Notes under the pieces: model-generated
Seen by the model: the letters and a program-made list of their open reading frames with translations, nothing else
The model's database searches: none
What the model was told of the DNA's origin: nothing
DNA from: Rhodanobacter sp. MP7CTX1
Lineage (GTDB): Bacteria; Pseudomonadota; Gammaproteobacteria; Xanthomonadales; Rhodanobacteraceae
Reading direction: 5' to 3'
Length of the DNA: 64,000 nucleotides
Assembly: GCF_014205795.1 (NCBI RefSeq)
Contig: NZ_JACHCN010000001.1
Span: forward strand, 1 to 64,000
Position numbers and translations under genes: made by a program
Part shown: piece by piece, positions 37,407 to 46,896 of the stretch
How the letters are laid out: each line of letters opens with the position of its first letter
Numbering within the stretch: position 1 is the first letter of the stretch

Positions 37407-39491
37407 ATGAAACGAATCCTCGTACTGTTCGCTCTGCTTGCTTTGGATATCCCGACATCGTTCGCGCAGAGCGCGTTCAAGGCGGTTTCAACAGTGGATG
37501 CCCCTGCGATCCAGGGTCGACCGGTGCAACTGGACAGCGAGGGAAAGTTGCTGCCGTGGCCGTACCCCGACGACATCGGTGCCTCGTACGAGTCGTACTT
37601 CATGACGCAGTGGAGCGTCCTTCGGCGCGAGTACCACGGGCCGCGTGACTATTATTTTTTCTGCTGCGTGGATTTCGACCGTACGACGTTCGAGCTGTTG
37701 CCAGATCGTCACTGGGCCAATTCAACGGGCTATCTGCGGGCGATGCTGGAGGGCTTCGTCGAGCATCTGTATCCCTACACGGGCGATCCGGAGGCGATCC
37801 AGCTGTTGAAGGATTTCGTCGATTACGAACTGCGCAACGGCACCACGCCTCGGGACTACGTGTGGAGTGGCGTCCCTTACGCGTCGGCCGATCCCGGCTC
37901 AGCGACTTACCGCGGATGGAGCAGACATGCCGTGGATTTCATCGAGCCACCGATCGTCGGCGAAGATGGTTATGGCTACCTGCGTCTGTATGAAATAACT
38001 GGCGAAGCCCGGTACCTGCAGGCAGCCATTCGCTGCGCTGATGCGTTGGTGAAGAACAGTCGAAAAGGCGACGCGACACACTCACCGTGGCCGGTACGGG
38101 TGTATGCGCGCACCGGCAGGGTCGGCAAGAAGGCAATGGGTGAGTATTCGGCAAACGTCATCGAGCCGATCGAGTTGTTCGACGAATTGATCCGTCTGAA
38201 ATTGGGCGACGTCGCTGCTTTCCAGCGCACGCGGGATCAGGCCTGGCAATGGCTGTTCCGCTACCCGATGACGAACAACGTGTGGGTCGGCTACTTCGAA
38301 GACGTGGCGCCGACCATGGAAAACATGAATAACGTGATCCCACTGGAAACGGCGCGCTATCTACTGCTGCACCCTGAAATGGATCCAGGCTGGAAGAAGG
38401 ATGCGGAGCAGTTGATTGAGTGGGTCAAGACCACGCCCAAGTGGCCGAAGTACATCGTGCATGGTGCGACGGTCACGACGGAGCAGGGCGACGGCCACAA
38501 GTTCTGCTGCGGCAAGCCCAACGATTGCTGTGACAGTCACACGGCGCGGCTGGCCGCCGTCGAGGCGATCTACTACTGGAAAACCGGCGACGAGACATAC
38601 CGGGAACAAGCGTTTCGCTCGTACAACTGGGTCACCTATCAGCAGGGATTTCCGCCCAAGGGGAGCACGCCTTGGGGGCAGGGGCAATGGTGGTTTACCG
38701 ATGAATTTGCGGATGGACCTCGACGCATGATGGATGGCTTGTGGGCCGTGCCGGAGTGGGCACCCGCGGCGGAATCGCATTTCCTTGGCACCACATCGGT
38801 CGTCAAGAGCATTAGCTACGGTCGCGGCAGCGTTACGTATTCCACTTTTGACGCCGCAGCTAGCGACGTGTTGCGATTGAACTTCACGCCTGCGTTGGTG
38901 CTTGCTGATGGGCATGCCCTCTCGCCAGGCAATGATGAAAGCGCGGATGGGTATTCGTTCAACACAACCACGCATGTGCTGCGCATACATCGCACCAATG
39001 CATACACCGTAAGCATCGAGGGGTCGGGCGGCACCGATCCGACGCAAATGGTGGATTTGGAAAATCCGCGTGTGCCTGCTGGAACGATATTGAGCGGGTC
39101 GTTTCCGGCGGGCGTTATCGACTGGGGCATGGGCATGTGGCGCATCGGTGCGCCCATCGGACGACTCTCGAAGTTCAATCTGGGCGTCGCCGATGCCAAG
39201 GCAGACCGCGCGACGTTTTCGTTCGTTTCACCTCGCGTCCTGGCGGGCATGACAGTATTCAACGACAGCCCGGCGGACAGGGCGCTGAAAATCGACTCGC
39301 CGCCGAATGTACCGGTGACGGTCACGGTTGCAGCAGGACAGCTACAGCGTGTGCTGACGAGGTGGCACGCGGATACATCGCGGATCAGTCTTGAAGCCAT
39401 GAACGGAACGACACTTGACGGGTGGAAGTTCATCGACATCCGGTACAGCGAAGGCGAGATGGTTCCACCGCAACCTCTGGACAGAAACTGA
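37407..39491 (+). CDS. Secreted protein, unknown function, six-hairpin-like
   Basis: 694 residues with a signal peptide (ends PTSFAQS). The N-terminal about 450 residues contain repeated helix pairs and aromatic stretches (HWANSTGYLRAMLEGF, YEITGEARYLQAAI) suggestive of an alpha/alpha-toroid (six-hairpin glycosidase-like) fold. The C-terminal about 220 residues look beta-rich. Unusual double-cysteine motifs occur: FFCCVDFD, and HKFCCGKPNDCCDSHTAR. These might bind metal or form disulfides. I do not recognise the family. Neighbouring amidohydrolases suggest a role in using an external substrate; this is a guess. Confidence 0.6.
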   Translation: MKRILVLFALLALDIPTSFAQSAFKAVSTVDAPAIQGRPVQLDSEGKLLPWPYPDDIGASYESYFMTQWSVLRREYHGPRDYYFFCCVDFDRTTFELLPDRHWANSTGYLRAMLEGFVEHLYPYTGDPEAIQLLKDFVDYELRNGTTPRDYVWSGVPYASADPGSATYRGWSRHAVDFIEPPIVGEDGYGYLRLYEITGEARYLQAAIRCADALVKNSRKGDATHSPWPVRVYARTGRVGKKAMGEYSANVIEPIELFDELIRLKLGDVAAFQRTRDQAWQWLFRYPMTNNVWVGYFEDVAPTMENMNNVIPLETARYLLLHPEMDPGWKKDAEQLIEWVKTTPKWPKYIVHGATVTTEQGDGHKFCCGKPNDCCDSHTARLAAVEAIYYWKTGDETYREQAFRSYNWVTYQQGFPPKGSTPWGQGQWWFTDEFADGPRRMMDGLWAVPEWAPAAESHFLGTTSVVKSISYGRGSVTYSTFDAAASDVLRLNFTPALVLADGHALSPGNDESADGYSFNTTTHVLRIHRTNAYTVSIEGSGGTDPTQMVDLENPRVPAGTILSGSFPAGVIDWGMGMWRIGAPIGRLSKFNLGVADAKADRATFSFVSPRVLAGMTVFNDSPADRALKIDSPPNVPVTVTVAAGQLQRVLTRWHADTSRISLEAMNGTTLDGWKFIDIRYSEGEMVPPQPLDRN

Positions 39492-39584
39492 CGCCGTTCC
39501 ACCCTGAATTCGGAACCCATTGAGGCAAGGCAGAAAAACGCCGTGGGTGCTGCGAGTTCCGCGCGCGAATCTCGCTTTGGCGAT

Positions 39585-40910
39585 TCACTGCGGCTGCTTG
39601 TAGATCACGCCGCCCTTCATCACAAACGGTACGCGTTCGATGGCACTGATGTCTGCCGTGGGATCGCCTTGCACCGCGATGATGTCGGCGTCGAGGCCGG
39701 CTTTCAGTTGGCCGAACTGATCCTGCTGGCGCAGGATTTTCGCGTCGACAGCGGTGGCGGCCAGCAAGGCCCGCGCGGGTGACATGCCGTCGCGCACCAT
39801 CCATTCCAGTTCTTTGTAGTTGGTGCCGTGCGTGAACACGCCGACGTCGCTGCCGCAGCCGATGGTGACGCCGGCATCCATGGCCAGCTTGAATGCGCGC
39901 GCAGACTGCTGCATCTCCTCGGTCGGCGGATCGCCTGGCTTCCAGCTGCCGAAATACTCCGCGTAGGCGACGACGGCTTCGAGCGTCGGCAGATAGGCGA
40001 CGTTGTGTTGTTTCATCTGCTCGAAGACTTCACGCGTACCGCCGAAGCCGTGCTCGATGGTATCGACGCCGGCGAGTATCGAACGACGCATGCCTTCGGC
40101 GGTGGTCGAATGCACCGAGACTGGCAGGCCGAGCGAGTGCGCAGCCTCGACGCCGGCGTTCAATTCCTGCTGCGTGAATGTCGGCACCGAACCCTTGGTC
40201 TTGCCGCAGTGGTAGTCGGCGTAAATCTTGATCCAGTCCGCGCCGTGGCCTGCCTGATCACGCACCGCATCCAGCATCTGGGCGGACCCGCTGACCGGGA
40301 TGCCACCTTGCGGCAGATCCATGTCGGTGCGAAAGCCCATCGGACCGGGGCCGTAGCAGTGACTGGCGATGGTCGCGCGGGTGGCAACGAACATATGCGG
40401 GCCCGGGATCAAACCCTGGTTGATCGCGTGCTGCACATCGACGTCGGCATAGCCCGCGCCCTCGGTGCCGAGGTCGCGCAGTGCGGTAAAGCCGGCCATC
40501 AGCGTGTCGTGCGCATGCTGCACGGCTTCGATCGTGCGATACGCCTGCGACTCCTTCAGCACCTGGTCGTTCCACAGCGTTTCGTTGTACGGGTGCAGGA
40601 AGATGTGTGAGTGCGCGTCGATCAGGCCGGGCAGCAGCGTCATGCCCGGTAGCTCGATGGTCTGCGTGCCCGGCGGTGCCTTGACCTGCGCGGCTGGCCC
40701 GACCGCCAAGATCCGCTCGCCCTGGACCAGCAGCACCCAACCCGCATGCGTCTGCTCACTGCGCGCGTCGAAGACGCGATCGGCCTTGAACAGCCATGCG
40801 TGATCGGCAGGCTTGTCGACGGTTCCGGCGGTCGCCGCACATGCGGTACATGCCAGCAGCATGCCACCGATCAACGCGGCAACGCTGCGCGTGAATCTCT
40901 GCATCGACAT
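39585..40910 (-). CDS. Secreted amidohydrolase-family protein (third of three)
   Basis: 441 residues from ATG 40910; GGGGGAAAG precedes it, and the frame's further extension to 41594 lies across the GNAT gene and is not coding. Signal peptide with Cys ([12 protein letters not shown]) may be lipoprotein-like. HxH in [10 protein letters not shown], Lys in IKIYADYH, His in VSVHST, His in TIEHGFGG, Asp in CGSDVGVF. Family as the two above. It converges on the 694-residue protein. Confidence 0.88.
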   Translation of the reverse strand: MSMQRFTRSVAALIGGMLLACTACAATAGTVDKPADHAWLFKADRVFDARSEQTHAGWVLLVQGERILAVGPAAQVKAPPGTQTIELPGMTLLPGLIDAHSHIFLHPYNETLWNDQVLKESQAYRTIEAVQHAHDTLMAGFTALRDLGTEGAGYADVDVQHAINQGLIPGPHMFVATRATIASHCYGPGPMGFRTDMDLPQGGIPVSGSAQMLDAVRDQAGHGADWIKIYADYHCGKTKGSVPTFTQQELNAGVEAAHSLGLPVSVHSTTAEGMRRSILAGVDTIEHGFGGTREVFEQMKQHNVAYLPTLEAVVAYAEYFGSWKPGDPPTEEMQQSARAFKLAMDAGVTIGCGSDVGVFTHGTNYKELEWMVRDGMSPARALLAATAVDAKILRQQDQFGQLKAGLDADIIAVQGDPTADISAIERVPFVMKGGVIYKQPQ

Positions 40911-41102
40911 GGTCTTTCCCCCGTTGCTGTCGGTTTCCATCCGCCCCTTGTAACACCGACAAAGCGGCAAATCGCTGACGGTGGAGGGACAATCCGAAGT
41001 GTGTCCGAAAAGTCGGGCCATTATCGAGTTATTTTTTCGCGCACAGCCGGCACTTTCCGTGGCAATCTCTTGCCCGAACGACGGACAAGGCAGCATTTCG
41101 GA

Positions 41103-41780
41103 ATGATCGCTACAGAACTCGACAATCCCTTCTGGTGTTCGCTGCGCAGCAGGCATCGCGCCTTGGCGCAGTGCGTCGGTGATGCAGCGCGTTATCCGGC
41201 GGAGTTCGCGCCTTTTCTGGGCGTGGCTAGCGCGGATGCGGACGTCGTCGAAGCCATCGAGTCGCTGGTTGGGTCGGGCGAAACGCTGTATCTGCTGGGC
41301 GTTGCGCCGAACCCACCGGAAGGGTGGACTCTCGAAGCTTTTCCTCCCTTGGCGCAGATGATCTGCACGGCGCCGATCCCGGTGATTGATGGGCCGCAGG
41401 TGATCGAGTTGTCCGAGGCGCATCGCGCGGATGTGCTGGCGCTGACCGCGCTGGTGTATCCGCACTATTTCCGTCCAAGCACGATGGAGCTCGGTCGCTA
41501 TTTCGGGATCTACCAGGACGGGCAGCTGGCGGCGATGATTGGCGAGCGCCTGGGCACCGATGCGTACCAGGAAATCAGTGCGGTCTGCACGCATCCTGAC
41601 TTCAACGGCCGCGGCTACGCTCGCCGTTTAGTGGCGCTGCTGTCGAACGATAACTTGAAGCGTGGCCGCATGCCTTTCCTGCACGTGAGCCAGCAGAACC
41701 ACCGCGCGAAGTTGTTGTACGAGCAGATCGGCTATCGCCATCGCCGCGAGATCCCGTTCTGGTCGCTGGGCCGCGCTTAG
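41103..41780 (+). CDS. GNAT-family N-acetyltransferase (FR47-like)
   Basis: 225 residues. The N-terminal 100 residues resemble the lead-in of FR47-like GNATs, and the C-terminal domain has the acetyl-CoA motif [20 protein letters not shown] followed by [12 protein letters not shown]. It transfers an acetyl group to a small molecule or protein amine, target unknown. ATG 41103 with AAGG 14 bases upstream. Longer frame to 40746 has no support. Next to a divergent amidohydrolase. Confidence 0.85.
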   Translation: MIATELDNPFWCSLRSRHRALAQCVGDAARYPAEFAPFLGVASADADVVEAIESLVGSGETLYLLGVAPNPPEGWTLEAFPPLAQMICTAPIPVIDGPQVIELSEAHRADVLALTALVYPHYFRPSTMELGRYFGIYQDGQLAAMIGERLGTDAYQEISAVCTHPDFNGRGYARRLVALLSNDNLKRGRMPFLHVSQQNHRAKLLYEQIGYRHRREIPFWSLGRA

Positions 41781-41809
41781 GCTTCACCCGAGCGCGATAG
41801 CTGGGTCAG

Positions 41810-42703
41810 TTATGGCGCTGCATTTCCGCGCGAAGCTGACACCGAAAGCCACGCAACCCCGCGGTACGAGTCAGCCACCACCCAGGCACCGCAGGCGATC
41901 GCGGTGGACATCAGGAACGGTGTCACCGAATCATTCCCAGGTGCGGCGATGACGCCGGGCAGCCAGACCAGCAGCGTAATCACGCTCAGCATGGCCGCTT
42001 CCAGTGTCGCCGCCAGGCGCGGCCAGACGGCGAACAGCACGGCCAGACTGGTGGCGATGCTGCCTGCGCCGGTGAGGTAGGCCCAAGCTAGGTGCCAGGG
42101 CAGCCACGCCGGTATGAAAGCGACAGTTTCCTTGGCATATACAAAATGCGAAAGCCCGATTGTTGGCAATGAAACAACAAACAGCAGCCGGGCCCAGCGC
42201 ACGCCACTCGCTCCAACCTCGAATTTCAAATGCTGTCTCGACCATTCACCCGCATATACGGCAAACAGGATCCAGCCTCCCGCCAGGATGACGGCAATTT
42301 CGCCGAAGCCCAGCCAGGTCGCTTCCATCTGCGGTACCAACACCACCGCCGGAAGTTTCAGCAACACAGCCCAGAGCAGCAGGAACACGAACAGGATGCA
42401 GGATGAAAGCCTGACCGTGCGTCGCACGAGCAGCCCGATTCCGGTCCCCAGTTCGATGACGGCGCAGGCATACACGAAAAATTGCCGGCCAGGCAGATTT
42501 TCGATGGGGATGCGCTGCCATATCGACGCGAAATCGCCATAGAGGAGACCGCGGATGCCAAGGGCGATCATCACCGCAGCGAGCAATACGTGGCCCAAGC
42601 ACATGCCGGCCAGATTCCCGGTGGTTGGCCCGATGGACAAGCTATCCGCAAATAGCGCGGGTGGTCCCAGCAGCGTACGACCTGGCTGCGTTGATCTATC
42701 CAT
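41810..42703 (-). CDS. Multi-pass membrane protein, DoxX-like
   Basis: 297 residues with about eight hydrophobic segments. Patterns such as GIRGLLYGDFASIWQ and LPWHLAWAYLTGAGS resemble DoxX-like or related quinone-interacting membrane proteins, but I cannot place it confidently. ATG 42703. The 197 bases between its start and the end of the formamidase gene (42704-42900) hold no gene. Confidence 0.65.
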   Translation of the reverse strand: MDRSTQPGRTLLGPPALFADSLSIGPTTGNLAGMCLGHVLLAAVMIALGIRGLLYGDFASIWQRIPIENLPGRQFFVYACAVIELGTGIGLLVRRTVRLSSCILFVFLLLWAVLLKLPAVVLVPQMEATWLGFGEIAVILAGGWILFAVYAGEWSRQHLKFEVGASGVRWARLLFVVSLPTIGLSHFVYAKETVAFIPAWLPWHLAWAYLTGAGSIATSLAVLFAVWPRLAATLEAAMLSVITLLVWLPGVIAAPGNDSVTPFLMSTAIACGAWVVADSYRGVAWLSVSASRGNAAP

Positions 42704-42900
42704 ACCTTGTCTCCTCGCGTTTTATGAGTGGAAGGCCAACTGCGGGACTGAAGATGTCGGGGTGACAAGGCTTTGATTGAGCCGTACTTTGTAGCGATCC
42801 GCACTCTTGAGAGGCAGTCCATGAAAAGAACCGCGGGTCACATTTATGGATCTCGCCACGGTGCTGGTGGATGTGCATTCTTCCAGCAGCAAATAGTGAG

Positions 42901-44049
42901 CTATCCCTGCGTCCCCTGTTTGAAAATGGATTTGGGCACCATCACATGGACGCCCTTGTTGTGGTCGACCAGCTCGGTGATATCGATGTCGCCGGACACG
43001 CTGATCAGCATGTAGGCATCGTCGCGGCTCATGTGCTGATGCTCGACCAGAAAGTCGATCATCCCGGCAACCGCCTTGTGGGTCGCTACGGTGAGGTCGT
43101 CGTCGTAGCCCATGCTGATGAAATAGTTCGGAGTTTCGGCACGGGGGTAGGGCCCGGTTTTCACGCCCTTCTGCAAAATGAATTGCACAGTGCCAACCAG
43201 CGAGGTCTCCATCGCGGTGATATCCACTTCGCCATTACCCTGGCCGGCGTGGCCGTCGCCGATCTGGAACAACGCGCCGGGGACGAAGACCGGGTAGTAC
43301 ACGGTCGATCCTTCCACCAGTTCCTTGTTGTCCATGTTGCCGCCGATGATGGTGGGCGGCGCACTGTCATAGCGACCGAACGCAGGCGGCGGTGCCACGC
43401 CCATGCTGCCGAAGAACGGATGCAGCGGGATATCGATGCCCGGCCCGAAGTGGGCAGTGCGCGTAGTGCGGTCGAGCGGGATGATCTTGACGCGGGCATA
43501 CGGGAAGTCGTCGGTCTGGAAGCCTGCGCCGTAGCGGAACGCGTTGTACGCGTAGGGAATCGCGAGATCAATTTTCCTGACCCGAACCTCAAGCGTGTCG
43601 CCGGGCTCGGCGCCCTCGATGTACACCGGGCCGGTCAGTATATGACCGCCGGGACCACGGTCCTTGAGAGCGACGCCATCGAACAGATCGCGCAGGCTCT
43701 GCTCGACGTCGGCAGGCTTTACGCCGGCTTTCTCCAGGCCCGAGGGGCTGTTGGTGAGCACGGTGTGGAACACCACCGTGTCGCCCGACTTGATGCGCAG
43801 CACCGGCGGCGTGGTCGCGTCGTAGTGGCCCCAGGCGACGGTCTCTGGCGTGGCGAGCAACGTATACGTCTTGCCGCTTTCCTGGTCGGCCTGCTGGGCA
43901 TGGGCAACCAGCGGGTTCGTCATCATGCAAGCGGCGAGCGCCGCGGCGGACGCAGCACGCAGGATGGAACGGAGCGAGACGGATTGAAGCGAGCCTGATT
44001 GAAGCGAACCTGATTGAAGCGAACCTGATTGAATCAGCGACGTCGACAT
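42901..44049 (-). CDS. Secreted acetamidase/formamidase-family protein
   Basis: 382 residues from ATG 44049, with GGGGAT nine bases upstream. It contains FmdA/AmdA signatures: GGHILTGPVYIEGAEPGDTL, IPLHPFFGSMGVAP, GGNMDNKEL and IGDGHAGQGNGEVD. It should hydrolyse formamide, acetamide or related amides; the signal peptide ending VAHAQQ makes it periplasmic, which is uncommon for the family. The N-terminal stretch of the signal peptide is built from a 15-bp tandem repeat (43982-44037). Confidence 0.85.
   Translation of the reverse strand: MSTSLIQSGSLQSGSLQSGSLQSVSLRSILRAASAAALAACMMTNPLVAHAQQADQESGKTYTLLATPETVAWGHYDATTPPVLRIKSGDTVVFHTVLTNSPSGLEKAGVKPADVEQSLRDLFDGVALKDRGPGGHILTGPVYIEGAEPGDTLEVRVRKIDLAIPYAYNAFRYGAGFQTDDFPYARVKIIPLDRTTRTAHFGPGIDIPLHPFFGSMGVAPPPAFGRYDSAPPTIIGGNMDNKELVEGSTVYYPVFVPGALFQIGDGHAGQGNGEVDITAMETSLVGTVQFILQKGVKTGPYPRAETPNYFISMGYDDDLTVATHKAVAGMIDFLVEHQHMSRDDAYMLISVSGDIDITELVDHNKGVHVMVPKSIFKQGTQG
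43982..44037. repeat. 15-bp tandem repeat in a signal peptide
   Basis: The unit GATTGAAGCGARCCT occurs three times in a row (43982-43996, 43997-44011, 44012-44026) with a degenerate fourth unit to 44037. It encodes QSGSL units in the n-region of the formamidase signal peptide. Because the period is a multiple of three, copy changes keep the frame. Confidence 0.85.
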
Positions 44050-44169
44050 TTCTGCATATCCCCATTGCCGCCTGGCGAAGCCGGCGCACCGGCTGATACT
44101 CGCTATTCGCCAAACCAGACGCAAGGTCCTCGAAGATGCTAAGGGGGCGTCAGACCCGGGGTGCCGCAG

Positions 44170-45141
44170 TCAACGAACCTGATCATGCATCGATTGGCTC
44201 CGTCGCCAGGTCGCTGGCGGGGCGCCGAACTCGCGGCGAAAGGCGCGGCTGAACGCCGTGTCGGTTTGATAGCCGACGTCTTCGGCAATTCGCGCCATGG
44301 GGGAGTTGCTGCGGCGCAGGAGATTGGCGGCAAGCAGCATGCGCCACTGCGTGAGGTACTGCATCGGGGTACTGCCAACCAGCTGATGAAAGCGTTCGGC
44401 GAGCACCGAGCGGGAGGTACTCGCCGCGAATGCCAATTCTTCAAGAGTCCAGGCATGCGCAGGTCGCTTGTGCAACGCGTTCAAGGCGGGACCCACGATG
44501 GGGTCGGCCAGACCCGCCAGCCATCCGGTACGACCGCCGCGCTGCTCGTTCATGTATAGGCGCAGCACTTCGATGAACAGCACCTCGGCAAGCTTGGCCA
44601 ATACACCGGCGCCACCGGGCCGAGGTGAGCGGGCCTCGGCCAGCGCATAACGGACGGACGCTTCGAGCCAGGCGCCGGCATTCGATCCACGTACATTGAC
44701 CCGCACCAGCGAAGGCAGCCCTGCAAGCAGCATCTGCGCGAGGCGGTCATCGCAGGCAAGGTAGCCGCAGACGATACGTGTCGTTAGGCCGCCACCGCCA
44801 TAGGCAAGCTGACGTGGGCGACGCGACAGCACCACATCCAGGCGCGCGCCGGAGGCTGGCGTCAATCCAGGTTCAGAAGTCATGCGATGCGCATCGCCGC
44901 GCGGGAAAATGATGACATCGCCGGCGCTCAGGCGCGTCGGCGCCAGGTCACCCAGTTCGACGAAGCATTCGCCTTCGGTGATCAGGTGGAAGATCACTAC
45001 GCGCTCGGCGCCAGGTTCGAGCAGCGGTGCCGCCGAATCAGCGCAGGGTGACTGGTAGCACCAGGGCGCTGTGAACCTCGCATGGATGAAGATGGCACCG
45101 ACCAGGCGAACAACGCGGAGGATTTCGGAGAGTGCGTCCAT
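44170..45141 (-). CDS. Cupin-AraC family transcriptional regulator
   Basis: 323 residues with an N-terminal cupin (AraC_binding) domain (VIFHLITEGECFVELGDL, SAGDVIIFPRGDAHRM) and a C-terminal HTH pair (LAFAASTSRSVLAERFHQL and IAEDVGYQTDTAFSRAFRRE). It is 12 bases downstream of osmC on the same strand, so the two form an operon. It may be the regulator of that gene or the divergent methyltransferase-mddA run. Confidence 0.9.
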   Translation of the reverse strand: MDALSEILRVVRLVGAIFIHARFTAPWCYQSPCADSAAPLLEPGAERVVIFHLITEGECFVELGDLAPTRLSAGDVIIFPRGDAHRMTSEPGLTPASGARLDVVLSRRPRQLAYGGGGLTTRIVCGYLACDDRLAQMLLAGLPSLVRVNVRGSNAGAWLEASVRYALAEARSPRPGGAGVLAKLAEVLFIEVLRLYMNEQRGGRTGWLAGLADPIVGPALNALHKRPAHAWTLEELAFAASTSRSVLAERFHQLVGSTPMQYLTQWRMLLAANLLRRSNSPMARIAEDVGYQTDTAFSRAFRREFGAPPATWRRSQSMHDQVR

Positions 45142-45153
45142 GATCCGTGTCGA

Positions 45154-45687
45154 TCAACTCACGCCCACATCGATGCGCATGTCCACCGGCACGGCATTCT
45201 CCAGTGCAAGGAGCATGGGTGAACGGCGACGGCTGTCTTCGACCAGGATACGCAAGCGTTCCGGCGAGACCCCGTGTGCAGCAATGCTGACGCGGAGTTG
45301 CACATCGCTCGGTCCGGCCGAGACGATTTCACCCGCGGCATCGGCCATGCCGAGCAGGCCGCGCAGATCCGAACGACTGCTGGCCAGCACATCGAGCATG
45401 GTCAGTTCGATCTCCTTGGCCGCCGCATTCATCGCGATACAGGTGGCCAGACAGGATGCGACTCCGGCGCGGAACAGCCAGCCTGGCGTGACCTGATCGC
45501 CGCTGCCGCCGAGTTCGTTCGGCATGTCGGTCAGCATCTGCGCACCGTTGGCATGACTCGCCACGATCCGCGTGCCGCTCTCCCAGCGGGCGATGGCAGA
45601 TGCGTCGTCGTGAATGCCTGTCTCTGGGCGACGCTGCAGGACCTTCTCTATGCGCTGCATTGCCGCTGCGATATCTCGCGTCGCCAT
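45154..45687 (-). CDS. OsmC-family protein
   Basis: 177 residues from ATG 45687 chosen for its GGAGGG Shine-Dalgarno; a longer frame to 45780 exists. OsmC/Ohr signatures: TPGWLFRAGVASCLATCIAMNAA with two cysteines, and later LRILVEDSRRRSPM. OsmC proteins reduce organic hydroperoxides through a Cys pair. Here they lie as CLATC, three apart, unlike the distant Cys pair of canonical OsmC/Ohr, so activity is uncertain. Heads an operon with the AraC regulator. The gap 45688-45981 is divergent. Confidence 0.8.
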   Translation of the reverse strand: MATRDIAAAMQRIEKVLQRRPETGIHDDASAIARWESGTRIVASHANGAQMLTDMPNELGGSGDQVTPGWLFRAGVASCLATCIAMNAAAKEIELTMLDVLASSRSDLRGLLGMADAAGEIVSAGPSDVQLRVSIAAHGVSPERLRILVEDSRRRSPMLLALENAVPVDMRIDVGVS

Positions 45688-45981
45688 GTGGATGCCCTCC
45701 GCGTCGGTGCTTTCTATTGTGGCCCTCTCGATGCACGACGCCAAGCTGGCCCGAGGCTCCGTGTGTATCAGTCGGACCATCGGGCAGGACTCCCGGACGT
45801 CCGGCTAAGAACACCGTTGTGCTCGATGGCGCAAGGACGAAGGGGTAGGTATTGGCGACGCATGGACAGGACGTCTGCTGGACCCGGATGTCACCGTGCA
45901 TCCCGCTGGCAGGCCGGTCAGCCGGCACCGACCTCCACAGCAGCCCTATTCCCGAAGACAAGACCGAAGGAGCGAAGCAGC

Positions 45982-46017
45982 ATGAACGCCACCGTCATCG
46001 CCATCACCTGGAACTGA
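45982..46017 (+). CDS. 11-codon small ORF coupled to the methyltransferase
   Basis: ATG 45982 preceded by GAAGGAGCG, encoding MNATVIAITWN and stopping with TGA two bases before the methyltransferase ATG at 46020. It may be a regulatory leader peptide, or the true N-terminus of the methyltransferase separated by a frameshift. The following protein starts MEARLQRRIQRYGWD, and similar methyltransferases often begin a few residues earlier, so both readings stay open. Confidence 0.35.
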   Translation: MNATVIAITWN

Positions 46018-46019
46018 GC

Positions 46020-46847
46020 ATGGAAGCGCGACTGCAAAGGAGGATCCAGCGCTACGGTTGGGACTTGGCGTCGGCGGACTACGAGCCGCTATGGCAAGCG
46101 CAGTTGGCTTGCATGCACGCCGAGCTGATCGCGCGCGCTTCGCTGGTTTCGGGTGAGCATGTGCTGGACGTGGCCTGCGGCAGCGGGCTGGTGGCTTTGC
46201 GAGCTGCAGAGGCGGTCGGGCCGCATGGGCAGGTCGTCGGCATCGACTTGTCCAGCCATATGCTCGATGCCGCCCGGCGACGGGCCAAAGAGCACGATGT
46301 GCGCAACGCGAGTTTCGAGCGCATGGATGCCGAGGATCTGCAGCTTCCCGCTGCGAGCTTCGACGTCGTGCTGTGCGCGCTCGGTCTCATGTACATGCCT
46401 GAGCCGGAGCAGGCCGTGCGTGAAATGCGGCGAGTGTTGCGGCCGGGCGGCCGCATGCTCACTGCTGTGTGGGGCGAGCGGTCTCGCTGCGGATGGTCGG
46501 CACTTTTCCCGATCGTCGATGCCGAGGTCGCCAGCGAGGTGTGTCCATGGTTCTTTCGCCTGGGGCAGGGCGACACGCTGGCTCGTGTGTGCACCGACGC
46601 CCGGTTTTCGGCTATCGGATTGCATCGCATGACCACGACGCTGGACTACGCGAACGCCGATGAGGCATGCAGCGCGGCTTTTGTCAGTGGTCCCGTCGCA
46701 CTTGCGTGGTCGCGCTTCGACAGCGTCGTGCGGGCGAGGGTTTGCGCACGCTACGTCGAAGCGATCGCGGAGTGGCGGCACGGCCGGGCTTATCGGGTTC
46801 CAGGCGAGTTCGTCATCGTGGCCGCAGCCGTGCCAGGTGATGGGTAG
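46020..46847 (+). CDS. Class I SAM-dependent methyltransferase
   Basis: 275 residues from ATG 46020. SAM motif I VLDVACGSGLVALRAA, motif II/III GIDLSSHML and FDVVLCALGLMYMPEP, and post-III VLRPGGRML. Ubiquinone/menaquinone-biosynthesis-like (UbiE type) but not diagnostic. Substrate unknown. Directly preceded by a tiny ORF with its own Shine-Dalgarno, and followed 49 bases later by mddA. Confidence 0.87.
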   Translation: MEARLQRRIQRYGWDLASADYEPLWQAQLACMHAELIARASLVSGEHVLDVACGSGLVALRAAEAVGPHGQVVGIDLSSHMLDAARRRAKEHDVRNASFERMDAEDLQLPAASFDVVLCALGLMYMPEPEQAVREMRRVLRPGGRMLTAVWGERSRCGWSALFPIVDAEVASEVCPWFFRLGQGDTLARVCTDARFSAIGLHRMTTTLDYANADEACSAAFVSGPVALAWSRFDSVVRARVCARYVEAIAEWRHGRAYRVPGEFVIVAAAVPGDG

Positions 46848-46896
46848 AGCCGTTGGATGTTCAGACTTTCAATCAATTTTTCGAGAGGGCCATGTC

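Noticed and set aside
39585..41594. 669-codon frame continuing beyond the amidohydrolase
   Set aside because: The amidohydrolase starts at 40910 with its own signal peptide and Shine-Dalgarno; the extension crosses the GNAT gene.
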